The translations under genes were made by a program, and so were the position numbers. From assembly GCF_008520305.1 (NCBI RefSeq), contig NZ_ML703268.1, positions 212,784-276,783 on the forward strand: a stretch of DNA of 64,000 nucleotides, given 5' to 3'. Numbering within the stretch: position 1 is the first letter of the stretch; every line of letters starts with the position of its first letter. Shown here in pieces: positions 35,256 through 43,714 of this stretch. Under the pieces are notes generated by a model that had not been told where the DNA came from, made no database searches, and saw nothing but the letters and a program-made list of their open reading frames with translations. This DNA comes from Mesorhizobium sp. SARCC-RB16n. Lineage in GTDB: Bacteria; Pseudomonadota; Alphaproteobacteria; Rhizobiales; Rhizobiaceae.

Positions 35256-35717
35256 CTATCCCTGGCACACATCGATCCACTCGGCGCCAACCAGCTCAAC
35301 CATGCGCTGCGGGCTAATCCGCACCGCCGCGTTGGTGGCGCCGGCGGCGGGTACGACCTCGGCGAATTGGCGCAACGAGACGTCGCAATAGACCGGCAGC
35401 GGCGACGGCAGGCCGAACGGGCAGACGCCGCCCACCGGATGGCTCGTGGCGGCGACAACCTCCTGTGCGTCCAGCATGCGCGGCTTGCCGCCGAACTGGT
35501 CCTTGAACTTGCGGTTGTCCAGCCTGGCGATGCCGCTGGTCACGACCAGCATGGTGCGCTCGCCGACACGAAGGCAGATCGTCTTGGCGATCTGCGCCGG
35601 CAGGACGCCATGCGCCTCCGCAGCCAGCATTACCGTCGCCGAACTTGATTGCGTGACGATGATCTCGATATCCGGCGCGTGGGCCGCGAAGAAGGCTCCA
35701 ACGGAATCCAGGCTCAT
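35256..35717 (-). CDS. YbaK/ProX-type aminoacyl-tRNA deacylase
   Basis: Trans-editing enzyme family that hydrolyses mischarged tRNA, typically Cys- or Ala-tRNA-Pro. Length 153 is normal. Conserved parts are the Lys in QIAKTICLRV and the GGVCPFGL loop near residue 107. The ATG ending at 35717 gives the family start; a longer frame to 35807 adds unmatched sequence, and no clear ribosome binding site is seen for either. It lies about 760 bases from a tRNA-Pro gene, which may be coincidence. Confidence 0.87.
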   Translation of the reverse strand: MSLDSVGAFFAAHAPDIEIIVTQSSSATVMLAAEAHGVLPAQIAKTICLRVGERTMLVVTSGIARLDNRKFKDQFGGKPRMLDAQEVVAATSHPVGGVCPFGLPSPLPVYCDVSLRQFAEVVPAAGATNAAVRISPQRMVELVGAEWIDVCQG

Positions 35718-35848
35718 ATCGAAAAACTCATGGTTCAGACCCGATGCACGGCGGATGCGATTGGCGCGGATTTGGATGCGGCAGGTATAAACACGTGCGA
35801 TCTGCAAATCGGCAAGCCCGGCCTGCCGGAGAACGCCATTGCATCAAC

Positions 35849-35883
35849 AAGAAACCCGCCAAGCGGGCCTTGGCGGGTTTCTT
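35849..35883 (-). terminator. Strong hairpin terminator after the HTH gene
   Basis: AAGAAACCCGCCAAG and its exact reverse complement form a 15-bp stem with loop CGGGC, ending in TTTCTT on both strands. It lies 21 bases after the stop of the minus-strand HTH gene and before the ybaK-like start, so it separates the two. Confidence 0.8.
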
Positions 35884-35903
35884 GAGCATGCCTACTGCCG
35901 ATT

Positions 35904-36188
35904 CTATGCCTGGGGCCGGCCTTGAGCGGCCAGAGTCGGTGCGGCGGAAGCAATGGGAGCGTCCTGGGGCAGACGAAGCGCGGACGCAATACGACGCAGT
36001 TTCGCCGGGTCGGCCGCCCGGCCGCTCTCGATGTCCTCGATCTCGTCCACCGAGAGGCCGCAGGTCAGGGAAAGCGCTTCGAGGCTATATCCGCGCGTTT
36101 CCCGCATTGCCCTGAGGGTGTTGTAATCTGGCCCGATCTCGTTGGCTAATGGTTCGGAGAGGGCGTGGCTTTTTGCATTGTTGGGCAT
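35904..36188 (-). CDS. Small XRE-type helix-turn-helix protein
   Basis: A protein of 94 residues with one cro/CI-type HTH (about 24-75: LRAMRETRGYSLEALSLTCG then VDEIEDIESGRAADPAKLRRIASAL) and short flexible ends. It is a likely DNA-binding regulator with no effector domain. The ATG ending at 36188 has GGAG 6 bases upstream; an in-frame ATG at 36221 is less well supported. Its target is unknown; a strong terminator isolates it from ybaK downstream. Confidence 0.8.
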   Translation of the reverse strand: MPNNAKSHALSEPLANEIGPDYNTLRAMRETRGYSLEALSLTCGLSVDEIEDIESGRAADPAKLRRIASALRLPQDAPIASAAPTLAAQGRPQA

Positions 36189-36609
36189 TGGCAACTCCGT
36201 TGGCTGAAAGCGTTTGATCAAAATGGATGTTGCCTGAGACGAGCAGGAAGATGCCCTCTCGCCAGCGATTTGCCAAGCACCAAACCGGCCGTCACGGGAT
36301 CGTGAAGCGGGGCGCCCATGCGGCTGCCTCGCCCTGTCCGCTCAAGTTGTTTTGAACGCGCGAGCGGCTTTGCCCGGCAGTTTCGCCCCATGACGTGATC
36401 CCGCCGATGTAGGCCAAAACAGGAAGCAAGAGACCGGTGCTCGGCTCTGTCGATGATGGAGCAGGAGGCCGGTTTCCTCGGAAACAGTTCAGAAACAAGA
36501 TTCTACAATCGGGAAATACTGACGAAAAAATTCAGGAGCGTAATTCCATTCGCGGCGGTCGGGATATCGGCCCGATTGATACCTGCCAGCGAAAAAAGGA
36601 AACGATCCA
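36189..36609. other. Gene-free stretch upstream of the His-rich gene
   Basis: These 421 bases separate the HTH gene (minus) from the His-rich gene (plus). I see no convincing gene. TTTGATCAAA near 36212 is a 10-base palindrome just upstream of the HTH start. The last 120 bases are richer in A and T and probably hold the promoter of the His-rich gene, but I could not fix its boxes. Confidence 0.45.
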
Positions 36610-36822
36610 ATGAAGAAGTCCCTCCTTTCGGCCCTCGGGCTTGCAGCTGCAATCGCTTTCGTGGTGCCAGTGATCGGCACGACGAGCGCGGACGCGGCCC
36701 CAATGGCAAAGCATCATCACCATCGTCACCACCATCATTATCGTCACCATCATCGCTACCACCACCATCACCATCACCATCATCACCACCACCACATGAA
36801 GAAGATGAGCAACAAGGCCTAA
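36610..36822 (+). CDS. Exported histidine-rich peptide
   Basis: A protein of 70 residues. Residues 1 to about 29 are a clear signal peptide (two Lys, a hydrophobic core, ADA at the end). The mature part of about 41 residues has 23 histidines in four blocks broken only by Arg and Tyr, the last of twelve in a row, and ends MKKMSNKA. Such a peptide would bind Ni, Zn, Cu or Co in the periplasm, as a store, buffer or chaperone. AAGGA lies before the ATG. The codons alternate CAT and CAC without a simple repeat, which argues for selection at protein level. No metal transporter or regulator is adjacent except the upstream HTH gene. Confidence 0.82.
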   Translation: MKKSLLSALGLAAAIAFVVPVIGTTSADAAPMAKHHHHRHHHHYRHHHRYHHHHHHHHHHHHMKKMSNKA

Positions 36823-36840
36823 GCAAGTCAGACTGCCTGC

Positions 36841-36882
36841 GAGAAGACCGGCCTTGGCTTCTTGTTCAAGGCTGGTCTTCTC
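36841..36882 (+). terminator. Long hairpin after the His-rich gene
   Basis: GAGAAGACCGGCCTTG (36841-36856) pairs with CAAGGCTGGTCTTCTC (36867-36882) over 16 positions with one G-U pair. It starts 18 bases after the stop codon. The tail has few T residues, so termination may be weak; it could instead stabilise the mRNA end. Confidence 0.55.
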
Positions 36883-37020
36883 CTGGTCATGCAATGCCAG
36901 GCCCGGACTATTGCGACAACAAGAGCTTTAACGCGACGCCAAATCGCGATACTGCAAGGGATATTTCCGACCGGTCCGCTGCTCCGGATCAGGCTTCGCC
37001 AACAAGGCCAGGTATCCCCG

Positions 37021-37998
37021 ATGACGGCCAAGGCCGCTCTTTTCCGGACAGACCGCATTGTCCTGTCGGTCGCGCGCTTGTGGCTGACGCTGCGCCACCC
37101 TGTCCTTGTCGCGCGATTTTTCATGAAACTGGGCTATCTGCCCAATCCGGCCGCCCCCGTGCGCTACCACGAGTTGTTGCTCTGGCGAAAAGTCCTCGAT
37201 CGCAACCCGCTGTTCGTGACGCTGACCGACAAGCTCGGGGCGAAGGTCCATATCCGGGATGCCTGTCCCGAGATTGCCATGCCAAAGACGCTTTGGTCGG
37301 GGCGCGACGCCGCCGACATCCCACCGGGCCTGCTGGCCGCAGACGTCGTGGTCAAGGCAAACCATGGCTGCGCGATGAACACGTTCGTTTCCAACGGCGA
37401 TCCCGATCGCGTCATTATTATGCGCAAGGCGAGCCGCTGGCTCAAGAAACGCTACGGCCGACGCAATGGCGAATGGGCCTATTGGCCTGTCATACCGGCT
37501 GTTTTCGTGGAGGAGCGGCTGACGCTCAGCGGCGGCACAATAGCCACCGACATCAAGGTCCATGTCTGCAGCGGGGTGATAGCCCATGTCTGGGCGGAAG
37601 ATAAGCACGCCAAGCGTTCGCTGCTGTTCGACAGAGAAGCCAATCCGTTGCCTGGCCGCGATCCGGACTATCCCGGCGAGGATCAGGCCTTGCCTGTCAA
37701 CGCGCGGCTCGTCGCCCATGTCCGTCAGGCGATCTCGATTGCGCCCGGCATAGCCGGCGACCTCGATTATATCCGTATCGACTTTCTGGTCACCGACGAT
37801 CGTCTCTATGCCGGCGAGATCACCGTCTATTCGGCCGCTGGGTATGGCACATGGACGAATCCGGCGATCGCGGCGGAAATCGAGCGGCTGTGGCGGCTCG
37901 ATCAATCCGCATTCCTACGTCGGAAACACAAGGGGGCCGTGCGCCTCTATGCCGACGCGCTTCGCGCCAAATGCCAGAGCGGCACGAAAAATCGCTGA
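37021..37998 (+). CDS. TupA-like ATP-grasp protein
   Basis: A protein of 325 residues resembling the TupA-like ATP-grasp family, named after a teichuronopeptide synthesis protein that joins amino acids to a polymer. Visible parts: VVVKANHGCAMNTFV near residue 120, the central DIKVHVCSGVIAHVWAEDKH near 180, and LDYIRIDFLVTDDRLYAGEI near 250, which carries the acidic metal-binding residues. It is usual among surface-polysaccharide genes, but here it stands alone. The ATG at 37021 is chosen; the frame is open from 36862, overlapping the hairpin after the His-rich gene. Confidence 0.8.
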   Translation: MTAKAALFRTDRIVLSVARLWLTLRHPVLVARFFMKLGYLPNPAAPVRYHELLLWRKVLDRNPLFVTLTDKLGAKVHIRDACPEIAMPKTLWSGRDAADIPPGLLAADVVVKANHGCAMNTFVSNGDPDRVIIMRKASRWLKKRYGRRNGEWAYWPVIPAVFVEERLTLSGGTIATDIKVHVCSGVIAHVWAEDKHAKRSLLFDREANPLPGRDPDYPGEDQALPVNARLVAHVRQAISIAPGIAGDLDYIRIDFLVTDDRLYAGEITVYSAAGYGTWTNPAIAAEIERLWRLDQSAFLRRKHKGAVRLYADALRAKCQSGTKNR

Positions 37999-38067
37999 TA
38001 TGAATGGCGGCCGGCCTGGAAAGGCGAGCCGCCATTTCTCTCGAGATTCCTTGTCCTGGGGTAGCAG

Positions 38068-38373
38068 TCAGCGCCGGCTGAACAGCAGGCTGGCGACCAG
38101 GCCGAGCACGACAAGGCCGACCGCGGCAGCCGCCGCCGGATGGTCGCGGGCCGATCTCTCGATCACCCGGCCCTGCTTGCGGATCGCCGGCATGGCATCG
38201 CGCAGGCGCTCCGCGAGATCCGAATATGTCTCAAGGGCAGCATCGCGGCCGCCTTCATAGTAAGCGCCACCCCGCTTTGACACTGCCTTGCGCAACGCCG
38301 CGAGTTCCCTCGAGAGAGCCGCGACCTGCTTTTCAAGGTGGATGTCCGAAAGGGTCGAATATGATGCCATCAT
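38068..38373 (-). CDS. DUF883/ElaB-like membrane-anchored protein
   Basis: A protein of 101 residues. The first two thirds are helical and coiled-coil-like (LEKQVAALSRELAALRKAV); the end is a single hydrophobic helix (AAAAAVGLVVLGLVASLLF) capped by Arg-Arg, the DUF883/ElaB layout. E. coli ElaB binds the membrane and is linked to stationary-phase ribosome inactivation and stress. AAGGA lies 5 bases before the chosen ATG; another ATG follows directly. Function here is inferred only. Confidence 0.75.
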   Translation of the reverse strand: MMASYSTLSDIHLEKQVAALSRELAALRKAVSKRGGAYYEGGRDAALETYSDLAERLRDAMPAIRKQGRVIERSARDHPAAAAAVGLVVLGLVASLLFSRR

Positions 38374-38453
38374 GCGTTTCCTTGTCTTGCAGAAGGAAAC
38401 GTAACGCCTCACCCGACCGCCGGTTCCGGTTTCAAGGCGTCGAAGGCACTCGG

Positions 38454-38993
38454 TCAGCGCACCTGGTCAAGCAGACGTTTGCATTCAAGGAGGTCGAACA
38501 GCGCCTCCTGCAGCAGAGCGCGATTGTCACGCGAGAGCTTCGACGCGTCCGGCGCAACCGGACCTTCCTCGTCGCTCTTGCCCAGGCCGAAAAAGCGGCG
38601 GCTGGGCTTGACCCTTGGCTGGCCAACCAGTTCGTCATCTCCGCCGCGCGGCTGCGCGGCCGGCGTCAGCGTCACCTGGTCGGCCTGCTTGCGCTGCGAG
38701 ATCGCCTCCACGGCGGCCATGTCGCCATTGCCGATGGCGACCAGGAAATGATTGCCGTTTTCGCGCAGCAGCTTCTGCACGCCCTTGATGGTGTAGCCCT
38801 GGTCATAGAGCATATGGCGGATGCCCTTGATCAGTTCGACATCCTGCGGCCGGTAGTAGCGACGGCCGCCGCCACGCTTCATCGGCTTGATCTGGTTGAA
38901 GCGCGTCTCCCAGAAACGCAGCACATGCTGCGGCAGGTCGAGATCTTCTGCGACCTCGCTGATGGTGCGGAAGGCGTCAGGGCTCTTGTCCAT
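38454..38993 (-). CDS. MerR-family transcriptional regulator
   Basis: A protein of 179 residues. The N-terminal MerR winged helix ([20 protein letters not shown] then [18 protein letters not shown]) is followed by a helical region and a poorly conserved, charged middle part. The lack of effector cysteines argues against a metal sensor. In Rhizobiales this regulator lies next to ihfA, as here (215 bases away). Its targets are unknown. The ATG ending at 38993 matches the family start. Confidence 0.9.
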   Translation of the reverse strand: MDKSPDAFRTISEVAEDLDLPQHVLRFWETRFNQIKPMKRGGGRRYYRPQDVELIKGIRHMLYDQGYTIKGVQKLLRENGNHFLVAIGNGDMAAVEAISQRKQADQVTLTPAAQPRGGDDELVGQPRVKPSRRFFGLGKSDEEGPVAPDASKLSRDNRALLQEALFDLLECKRLLDQVR

Positions 38994-39208
38994 GGGCGAA
39001 ATCCTCACGCTGCAGCGCGGCCCGGAACGGTCTTCAGACGAGATCACGCTCAACGAAGGGAAGAGCTTGTTCCGCAAGCGCGGAATCGATCATACACCAG
39101 AACACCAATCCGGCCATGCTGCCGAATCGGACCTTATTTCAGCGGTTTGTGAAGCAATATTCAAGCCCGCCGTCATCGCGGCGCCGGTTTTCAACCGTGC
39201 AATGAAGA

Positions 39209-39532
39209 CTATTTGCCGCCCTTGGCCTTGCTGTTCTGGTGAGAACGCAAGATGCGGTTCTTCAACACGTTGGACGATTTGAAGGTCATCACCCGGCGCG
39301 GCAGGATCGGTACTTCCTCGCCGGTCTTGGGATTGCGCCCGATGCGCTCATTCTTGGAGCGGACATGAAATGTCGCGAAGGACGACAGCTTCACCGTCTC
39401 GCCGCGCACGATCGCTTCACAGATTTCGTCCAGCACCGCCTCGACGAGTTCTGCGGATTCAGTGCGCGATAGACCGACCTTTCGGTAGACGGCCTCGGCA
39501 AGGTCGGCGCGCGTAAGTGTTTTTCCCCCCAT
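39209..39532 (-). CDS. ihfA: Integration host factor subunit alpha
   Basis: DNA-bending HU/IHF-family protein of 107 residues that pairs with IHF-beta and shapes promoters and recombination sites. It has the family beginning [19 protein letters not shown] and the beta-arm segment [20 protein letters not shown] with the intercalating Pro. It follows fabH in the plsX-fabH-ihfA-merR order usual in Rhizobiales. Its presence fits the proposed sigma-54 promoter in this window, since such promoters often need IHF. Confidence 0.96.
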   Translation of the reverse strand: MGGKTLTRADLAEAVYRKVGLSRTESAELVEAVLDEICEAIVRGETVKLSSFATFHVRSKNERIGRNPKTGEEVPILPRRVMTFKSSNVLKNRILRSHQNSKAKGGK

Positions 39533-39634
39533 GCGACCGTCCCATCAGTTCAAACATAAAAATCGGCACAACAACGGCAGAGCCTAAGTAATTGATCCGG
39601 CAAGGTCAAGGACCGAAACCGGACCGTTGTCCAC

Positions 39635-40606
39635 TTACCAGCGAACCAGAACGGCGCCCCAGGTGAAGCCGCCACCCATTGCCTCCAGGAGCACCAGGTC
39701 ACCCTTCTTGATGCGGCCGTCCGCGACGGCCACCGACAGGGCCAGCGGTACGGAGGCAGCCGAGGTGTTACCGTGCAAATCGACGGTCACCACCACCTTC
39801 TGCTCTGCAATCCCAAGCTTTTTTGCCGAAGCGTCAATAATGCGTTTATTGGCCTGATGAGGCACGAACCAGTCAAGATCGTCGGCGGTAATGCCAGCGG
39901 TCGAGAAGGTCGCTTCGATGACATCGGTGATCATGCCGACCGCGTGCTTGAAGACCTCGCGGCCTTCCATGCGCAGATGACCGACCGTTCCCGTCGTGGA
40001 CGGCCCGCCGTCGACGAAAAGCTTCTCCTTGTGCGCGCCGTCGGAACGCAGGCTGGCCGCCAGGACGCCACGGTCGGCAATGGCGCCGGCCCCCTCGCCC
40101 GCTTCCAGAACGATCGCACCGGCGCCGTCGCCAAACAGCACGCAGGTCGAGCGATCGCTCCAGTCGAGGATGCGCGAGAAGGTCTCCGAGCCGATCACCA
40201 GCACGCGCTTTGCCAGGCCGCCGCGGATATAGAGGTCGGCTGTCGTCACCGCATAGACGAAGCCAGAGCACACCGCCTGCATGTCGAAGGCAAAACCGTG
40301 CTGCATGCCTAGCCGGTTCTGGATCTCGACGGCAGTGGCCGGGAATGTGTTGTTGGGCGTCGAGGTCGCCAGCACGATCAGATCGATATCGTCCGGGGTC
40401 AATCCGGCATCGGCAAGGGCGGCGCGCGCCGCGGCCTCGCCCAGGGAAGCCGTCGTCTCGTCATCAGCCGCGATATGGCGCTGGCGGATACCGGTGCGCT
40501 GGGCGATCCACTCGTCCGAGGTCTCGACCATGCCTTCAAAATCGGCATTCTTCATGATGCGGCGGGGCAGCGCGGCGCCCGTGCCGCGCACAACTGATCT
40601 GATCAA
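39635..40606 (-). CDS. fabH: 3-oxoacyl-ACP synthase III
   Basis: Starter enzyme of fatty acid synthesis that condenses acetyl-CoA with malonyl-ACP. Length 323. The catalytic triad is Cys113 ([10 protein letters not shown]), His250 (VPHQANKRI) and Asn280 (HGNTSAAS). The C-terminal [13 protein letters not shown] is also typical. It starts 9 bases after plsX, so fatty acid initiation and phospholipid synthesis are co-transcribed. Confidence 0.97.
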   Translation of the reverse strand: MIRSVVRGTGAALPRRIMKNADFEGMVETSDEWIAQRTGIRQRHIAADDETTASLGEAAARAALADAGLTPDDIDLIVLATSTPNNTFPATAVEIQNRLGMQHGFAFDMQAVCSGFVYAVTTADLYIRGGLAKRVLVIGSETFSRILDWSDRSTCVLFGDGAGAIVLEAGEGAGAIADRGVLAASLRSDGAHKEKLFVDGGPSTTGTVGHLRMEGREVFKHAVGMITDVIEATFSTAGITADDLDWFVPHQANKRIIDASAKKLGIAEQKVVVTVDLHGNTSAASVPLALSVAVADGRIKKGDLVLLEAMGGGFTWGAVLVRW

Positions 40607-40615
40607 AATTCTTTC

Positions 40616-41686
40616 CTATTCCTTTGCGTCGATAACGACGTCGGATTTCCTAGATGTCAGGGCATGCGGGTTGCGCGCATGAAACAGATCGAGGTCGGCC
40701 TCGATGCGGTCGAGCAGATTGTTGCGCACCATGTCGTAGCCGAGTTCGATTGCCGCGGCGAATCCGTCCGAATCGGCGCCGCCATGGCTTTTGACGACGA
40801 TGCCGTTCAGCCCCAGGAACACGCCGCCATTGGAGCGACCGACATCCATCTTTTCGCGCAGGCGGTCGAAGGCGCCCTTGGCGAAGACATAGCCGATCTT
40901 GGCCATCAGAGTGCGGCTCATCGCGGCGCGCAGATAACCCGCGATCTGCCGCGCGGTGCCCTCCGCCGTCTTCAGCGCGATATTGCCGGCGAAGCCTTCC
41001 GTCACCACGACGTCGACCGTGCCCTTGCCGATATCGTCGCCTTCGACAAAGCCATGATAATTCATCGAGGCCATGTTGGCTTCGCGAAGCATGCGTCCCG
41101 CTTCCTTGACCTCTTCCTGACCCTTGATCTCTTCCACGCCGACATTGAGCAGGCCGACGGTCGGCCGGGCAATGCCGAACACGGAGCGTGCCATGCCGGT
41201 GCCGAGAATGGCAAAGTCGATGAGCTGATGCGCATCGGCGCCAATGGTGGCGCCAACGTCGAGGACCACGCTTTCGCCCCGCAATGTCGGCCACAATGCC
41301 GCGATCGCCGGGCGATCGATGGTGGCCATGGTGCGCAGGCAGAATTTCGACATCGCCATCAGCGCGCCGGTGTTGCCGGCGGAGATGCATGCATCCGCGG
41401 CGCCCGACTTGACCGCCTCGACCGCCTTCCACATCGACGATTTCCAGCGGCCATGGCGCAGCGCCTGGCTCGGTTTGTCGTCCATCCTGACAGCGACCTC
41501 GCAGTGGAAGAACTCGCTGACCTCGGCCAGTTTGGGAAACTTGGCCAGTTCGGGGCGAACCAGTTCTTCACGTCCGTAGATGACGAAGCGGATGTCGGGA
41601 CGGCGGGTCGCGACCGTCATGAGCGCTGGAATGACCACGGTTGGTCCGTGATCGCCGCCCATGGCATCGATGGAAATCCTGATCAC
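40616..41686 (-). CDS. plsX: Phosphate acyltransferase PlsX
   Basis: Converts acyl-ACP to acyl phosphate, the donor for the first acylation of glycerol 3-phosphate; a peripheral membrane enzyme. Length 356. It begins [18 protein letters not shown] and has [17 protein letters not shown] and [21 protein letters not shown], the family hallmarks. It lies between DUF177 and fabH on the minus strand, the standard bacterial arrangement. Confidence 0.97.
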   Translation of the reverse strand: MIRISIDAMGGDHGPTVVIPALMTVATRRPDIRFVIYGREELVRPELAKFPKLAEVSEFFHCEVAVRMDDKPSQALRHGRWKSSMWKAVEAVKSGAADACISAGNTGALMAMSKFCLRTMATIDRPAIAALWPTLRGESVVLDVGATIGADAHQLIDFAILGTGMARSVFGIARPTVGLLNVGVEEIKGQEEVKEAGRMLREANMASMNYHGFVEGDDIGKGTVDVVVTEGFAGNIALKTAEGTARQIAGYLRAAMSRTLMAKIGYVFAKGAFDRLREKMDVGRSNGGVFLGLNGIVVKSHGGADSDGFAAAIELGYDMVRNNLLDRIEADLDLFHARNPHALTSRKSDVVIDAKE

Positions 41687-41799
41687 GCGGTATTCATCTC
41701 ACGGTTAGGCGGCAAGTCGTTTTAGAGATCGCAAAGGCTCGGCGAAAATAGCGGTTTTAGGCTGTCGCACAACCGACTTTTCCGTCGCGGACGAGGTTT

Positions 41800-42348
41800 T
41801 CAGGATTTTCCCAGCAAGGATCGCAGTTTTTGCTGAAATTCATTCTCGGCCGATCCGGTGTCGTCACCGGCACCAAGCGAGGCGCCGGGCTTGCGCGGGT
41901 AGGGATCGATCGCCAATCCGAAGAACTGTTCGGCAAGCGCTCCGACATCGATGATGTCGCCCGAAAATGTCTCGGGACTGTCGGGCCCATCCGCGTCGAG
42001 CAGGATCTCGCCGCCGCCTTCGAATCCCTGCCGTCCGAGCTTGGAGTCCTCGGGCAAGAGCAGTGCCTCGACCGGCTCATCGATATGGGCCTGGACGGGG
42101 TCGAGCGTGACGATGCAGGCCTGGGTGATGTCCGCCTCGACACGGCCGCTGACCTTGACGCCGTTGCGCTTCCACGACGCGACCAGCAGTTCGGCGCGAT
42201 AGGCTTCGACCGACAGCAGCCCATGCGCCTCGGCGAGCGCGGCGCGCTGTGCGGCGTCGGCCTCGATCACAACCGGCAGCCCCTTCTGCGGCAGCCGGGC
42301 GACATTGGCGAAAAAGGATACCGGACTTTTCATATCCGCGTGCTTCAT
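41800..42348 (-). CDS. DUF177 / YceD-family protein
   Basis: A protein of 182 residues of the YceD (DUF177) family, which in other bacteria is required for 23S rRNA accumulation and is usually coded next to rpmF or plsX. The family features are the central RVEADITQACIVTLDPVQ, in which a Cys is conserved, and the acidic LLPED segment that follows. GGAGG lies 7 bases before the ATG and overlaps the end of the upstream chaperone gene, so the two are coupled. rpmF is not present here. Confidence 0.87.
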   Translation of the reverse strand: MKHADMKSPVSFFANVARLPQKGLPVVIEADAAQRAALAEAHGLLSVEAYRAELLVASWKRNGVKVSGRVEADITQACIVTLDPVQAHIDEPVEALLLPEDSKLGRQGFEGGGEILLDADGPDSPETFSGDIIDVGALAEQFFGLAIDPYPRKPGASLGAGDDTGSAENEFQQKLRSLLGKS

Positions 42349-42351
42349 CGA

Positions 42352-42894
42352 TCAGCCTCCGTTGGCTTCTGGAAACGCGAGAGTGCCGGCAACGATCGAT
42401 TCGGTCGGCTGCGCACTCAGTTGCCGGCTGGCGTCTGCGACATACCTGGCCAAACGCGATGCTTCCGGCCAGGCGCCAGCGTCGGGACAGACATTACGGG
42501 CAAGGGCCGCGGTCAGCGCTTCATGATCGTTTCGTTCCAGCGCATCATCATAAGCGGCGGTGCGGCCATAGAACATCTTCGCCAGTTTCTTCATGCGCTT
42601 TGGCACGCCAACGTCGCCAATGCCCAATTCTCGCAGGGAATGATCGACATCGAGGAAGAATTCGTCGATCAGCACCTGCGCGATCTCCTGCGCCACGCCA
42701 TCCTCGCCGCGCAAGCGGTGCTGGACCAGGAACATGTGCAGCGAAAGCATCTCGAAACGGCCAAGCGGCGTGTCCGGCACATTCCAGTGGGAATAAAAAA
42801 CACTCTGCCGCGCCGCCGCCACGATTTGTGCGTAAAGCGCCTCGGTGATGGCGCGGTTAGCTTGGCGTTCGCGGCCAAAAAGGCGCTGGAACAT
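42352..42894 (-). CDS. Ubiquinol-cytochrome c chaperone (CBP3-like)
   Basis: A protein of 180 residues of the CBP3/UQCC1-like family, which helps assemble cytochrome b into the bc1 complex. It starts MFQRLFGRERQANRAITEAL and has the conserved FEMLSLHMFLVQHRL and FFLDVDHSLRELGIGDVGVP segments. It is soluble, or loosely membrane-bound. It comes first in the minus-strand block ahead of DUF177 and plsX, and is divergent from bamE 111 bases away. A longer open frame to 43149 is antisense to bamE and not coding. Confidence 0.9.
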   Translation of the reverse strand: MFQRLFGRERQANRAITEALYAQIVAAARQSVFYSHWNVPDTPLGRFEMLSLHMFLVQHRLRGEDGVAQEIAQVLIDEFFLDVDHSLRELGIGDVGVPKRMKKLAKMFYGRTAAYDDALERNDHEALTAALARNVCPDAGAWPEASRLARYVADASRQLSAQPTESIVAGTLAFPEANGG

Positions 42895-43005
42895 GGGGAT
42901 GGTCTCCGGGGACCGTTTGTTGAATTGGCCTTGTTGCATCGGCAAGCAAGCTGGTTTACCGGTTTTGCGGCCCAGCGCAAGTTGCGGCGATGGAATGGAG
43001 AATTG

Positions 43006-43524
43006 TTGTTGCGCGCGCTGAATTTCAAGTCGACTTTCACTTCCAGGCCTGCCGGCGCGATCTCGCTGCTGGCCATCGTAGCGGCGGTGTCTGCATGCCA
43101 CACCAACAAGATGATCGGCGACCTCAATCCGAGCGAGACGTTCACGCAAGGTTATGTCCTCGATAAGCAGGCGATAGACTCGGTGCCGGTCGGGTCCAGC
43201 CGCGAGCAGGTGCTTCTGGCGCTCGGCACGCCGTCAACCACGGCGACTTTCGACAACGAGGCGTTTTACTATATCTCGCAGACGCGCAAGCGCTACGTCG
43301 CCTTCGACAAGCCGAGGTTGGTCGACCAGAAGGTGCTGGCGGTTTATTTCGGCCCGGACAGCCGCGTCACCCAGATCGCCAATTACGGCTTGAAGGACGG
43401 CAAGATCTTCGACTTCATTTCGCGCACCACGCCCACCGGCGGCAAGGACCAGAACTTCCTCAGCCAGATCATCAACGGCGCGAGCAAGCTGGCACCCGGC
43501 ATTCCCGGCGGCGGCACTCCCTGA
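43006..43524 (+). CDS. bamE: Outer membrane assembly lipoprotein BamE (SmpA/OmlA)
   Basis: Small lipoprotein of the Bam complex that inserts outer-membrane proteins, 172 residues. A lipoprotein signal ends in AVSAC (Cys near residue 26). It is followed by the BamE fold: IDSVPVGSSREQVLLALGTP, then ISQTRKRYVAFDKPRLVDQKV. No ATG fits. The start is one of three consecutive TTG codons at 43003-43011; 43006 has GGAG 5 bases upstream and 43009 has it at 8. Its end is followed by a short tandem repeat and a terminator. Confidence 0.9.
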   Translation: MLRALNFKSTFTSRPAGAISLLAIVAAVSACHTNKMIGDLNPSETFTQGYVLDKQAIDSVPVGSSREQVLLALGTPSTTATFDNEAFYYISQTRKRYVAFDKPRLVDQKVLAVYFGPDSRVTQIANYGLKDGKIFDFISRTTPTGGKDQNFLSQIINGASKLAPGIPGGGTP

Positions 43525-43531
43525 TCCCCAG

Positions 43532-43577
43532 GAATCCTGCTTCCCTAGAATCCTGCTCCCTAGAATCCTGCTCCCTG
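43532..43577. repeat. Three tandem 15-base repeats after bamE
   Basis: GAATCCTGCTCCCTA occurs three times head to tail; the first copy has one extra T and the last ends in G. The array starts 8 bases after the bamE stop and precedes its terminator. Such short perfect arrays change length readily. Confidence 0.85.
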
Positions 43578-43608
43578 ACTTGGGGAACAGAAATGTCTCA
43601 GGCGACCG

Positions 43609-43639
43609 AAAACCCGTGGGAGCGATCTCACGGGTTTTT
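43609..43639 (+). terminator. bamE: Rho-independent terminator of bamE
   Basis: AAAACCCGTG and CACGGGTTTT form a 10-bp stem with a 10-base loop and end in TTTTT. It lies 85 bases after bamE and before the next plus-strand gene. Confidence 0.85.
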
Positions 43640-43714
43640 GTTTGGTCAAAGCCAAGCCGGCTTGCCAGCAATGAGGCATGTCCGTATCAAGTCCGCCGGG
43701 CTTGAGGTTTTGAA

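Noticed and set aside
36205-36220. FNR/FixK box at TTTGATCAAA
   Set aside because: An FNR-type site needs TTGAT-N4-ATCAA; here the halves abut with no spacer.
41830-43005. N-terminal extension of bamE by nearly 400 residues
   Set aside because: The open frame is antisense to the DUF177 and CBP3-like genes. The lipoprotein signal of BamE begins at the TTG codons near 43006.
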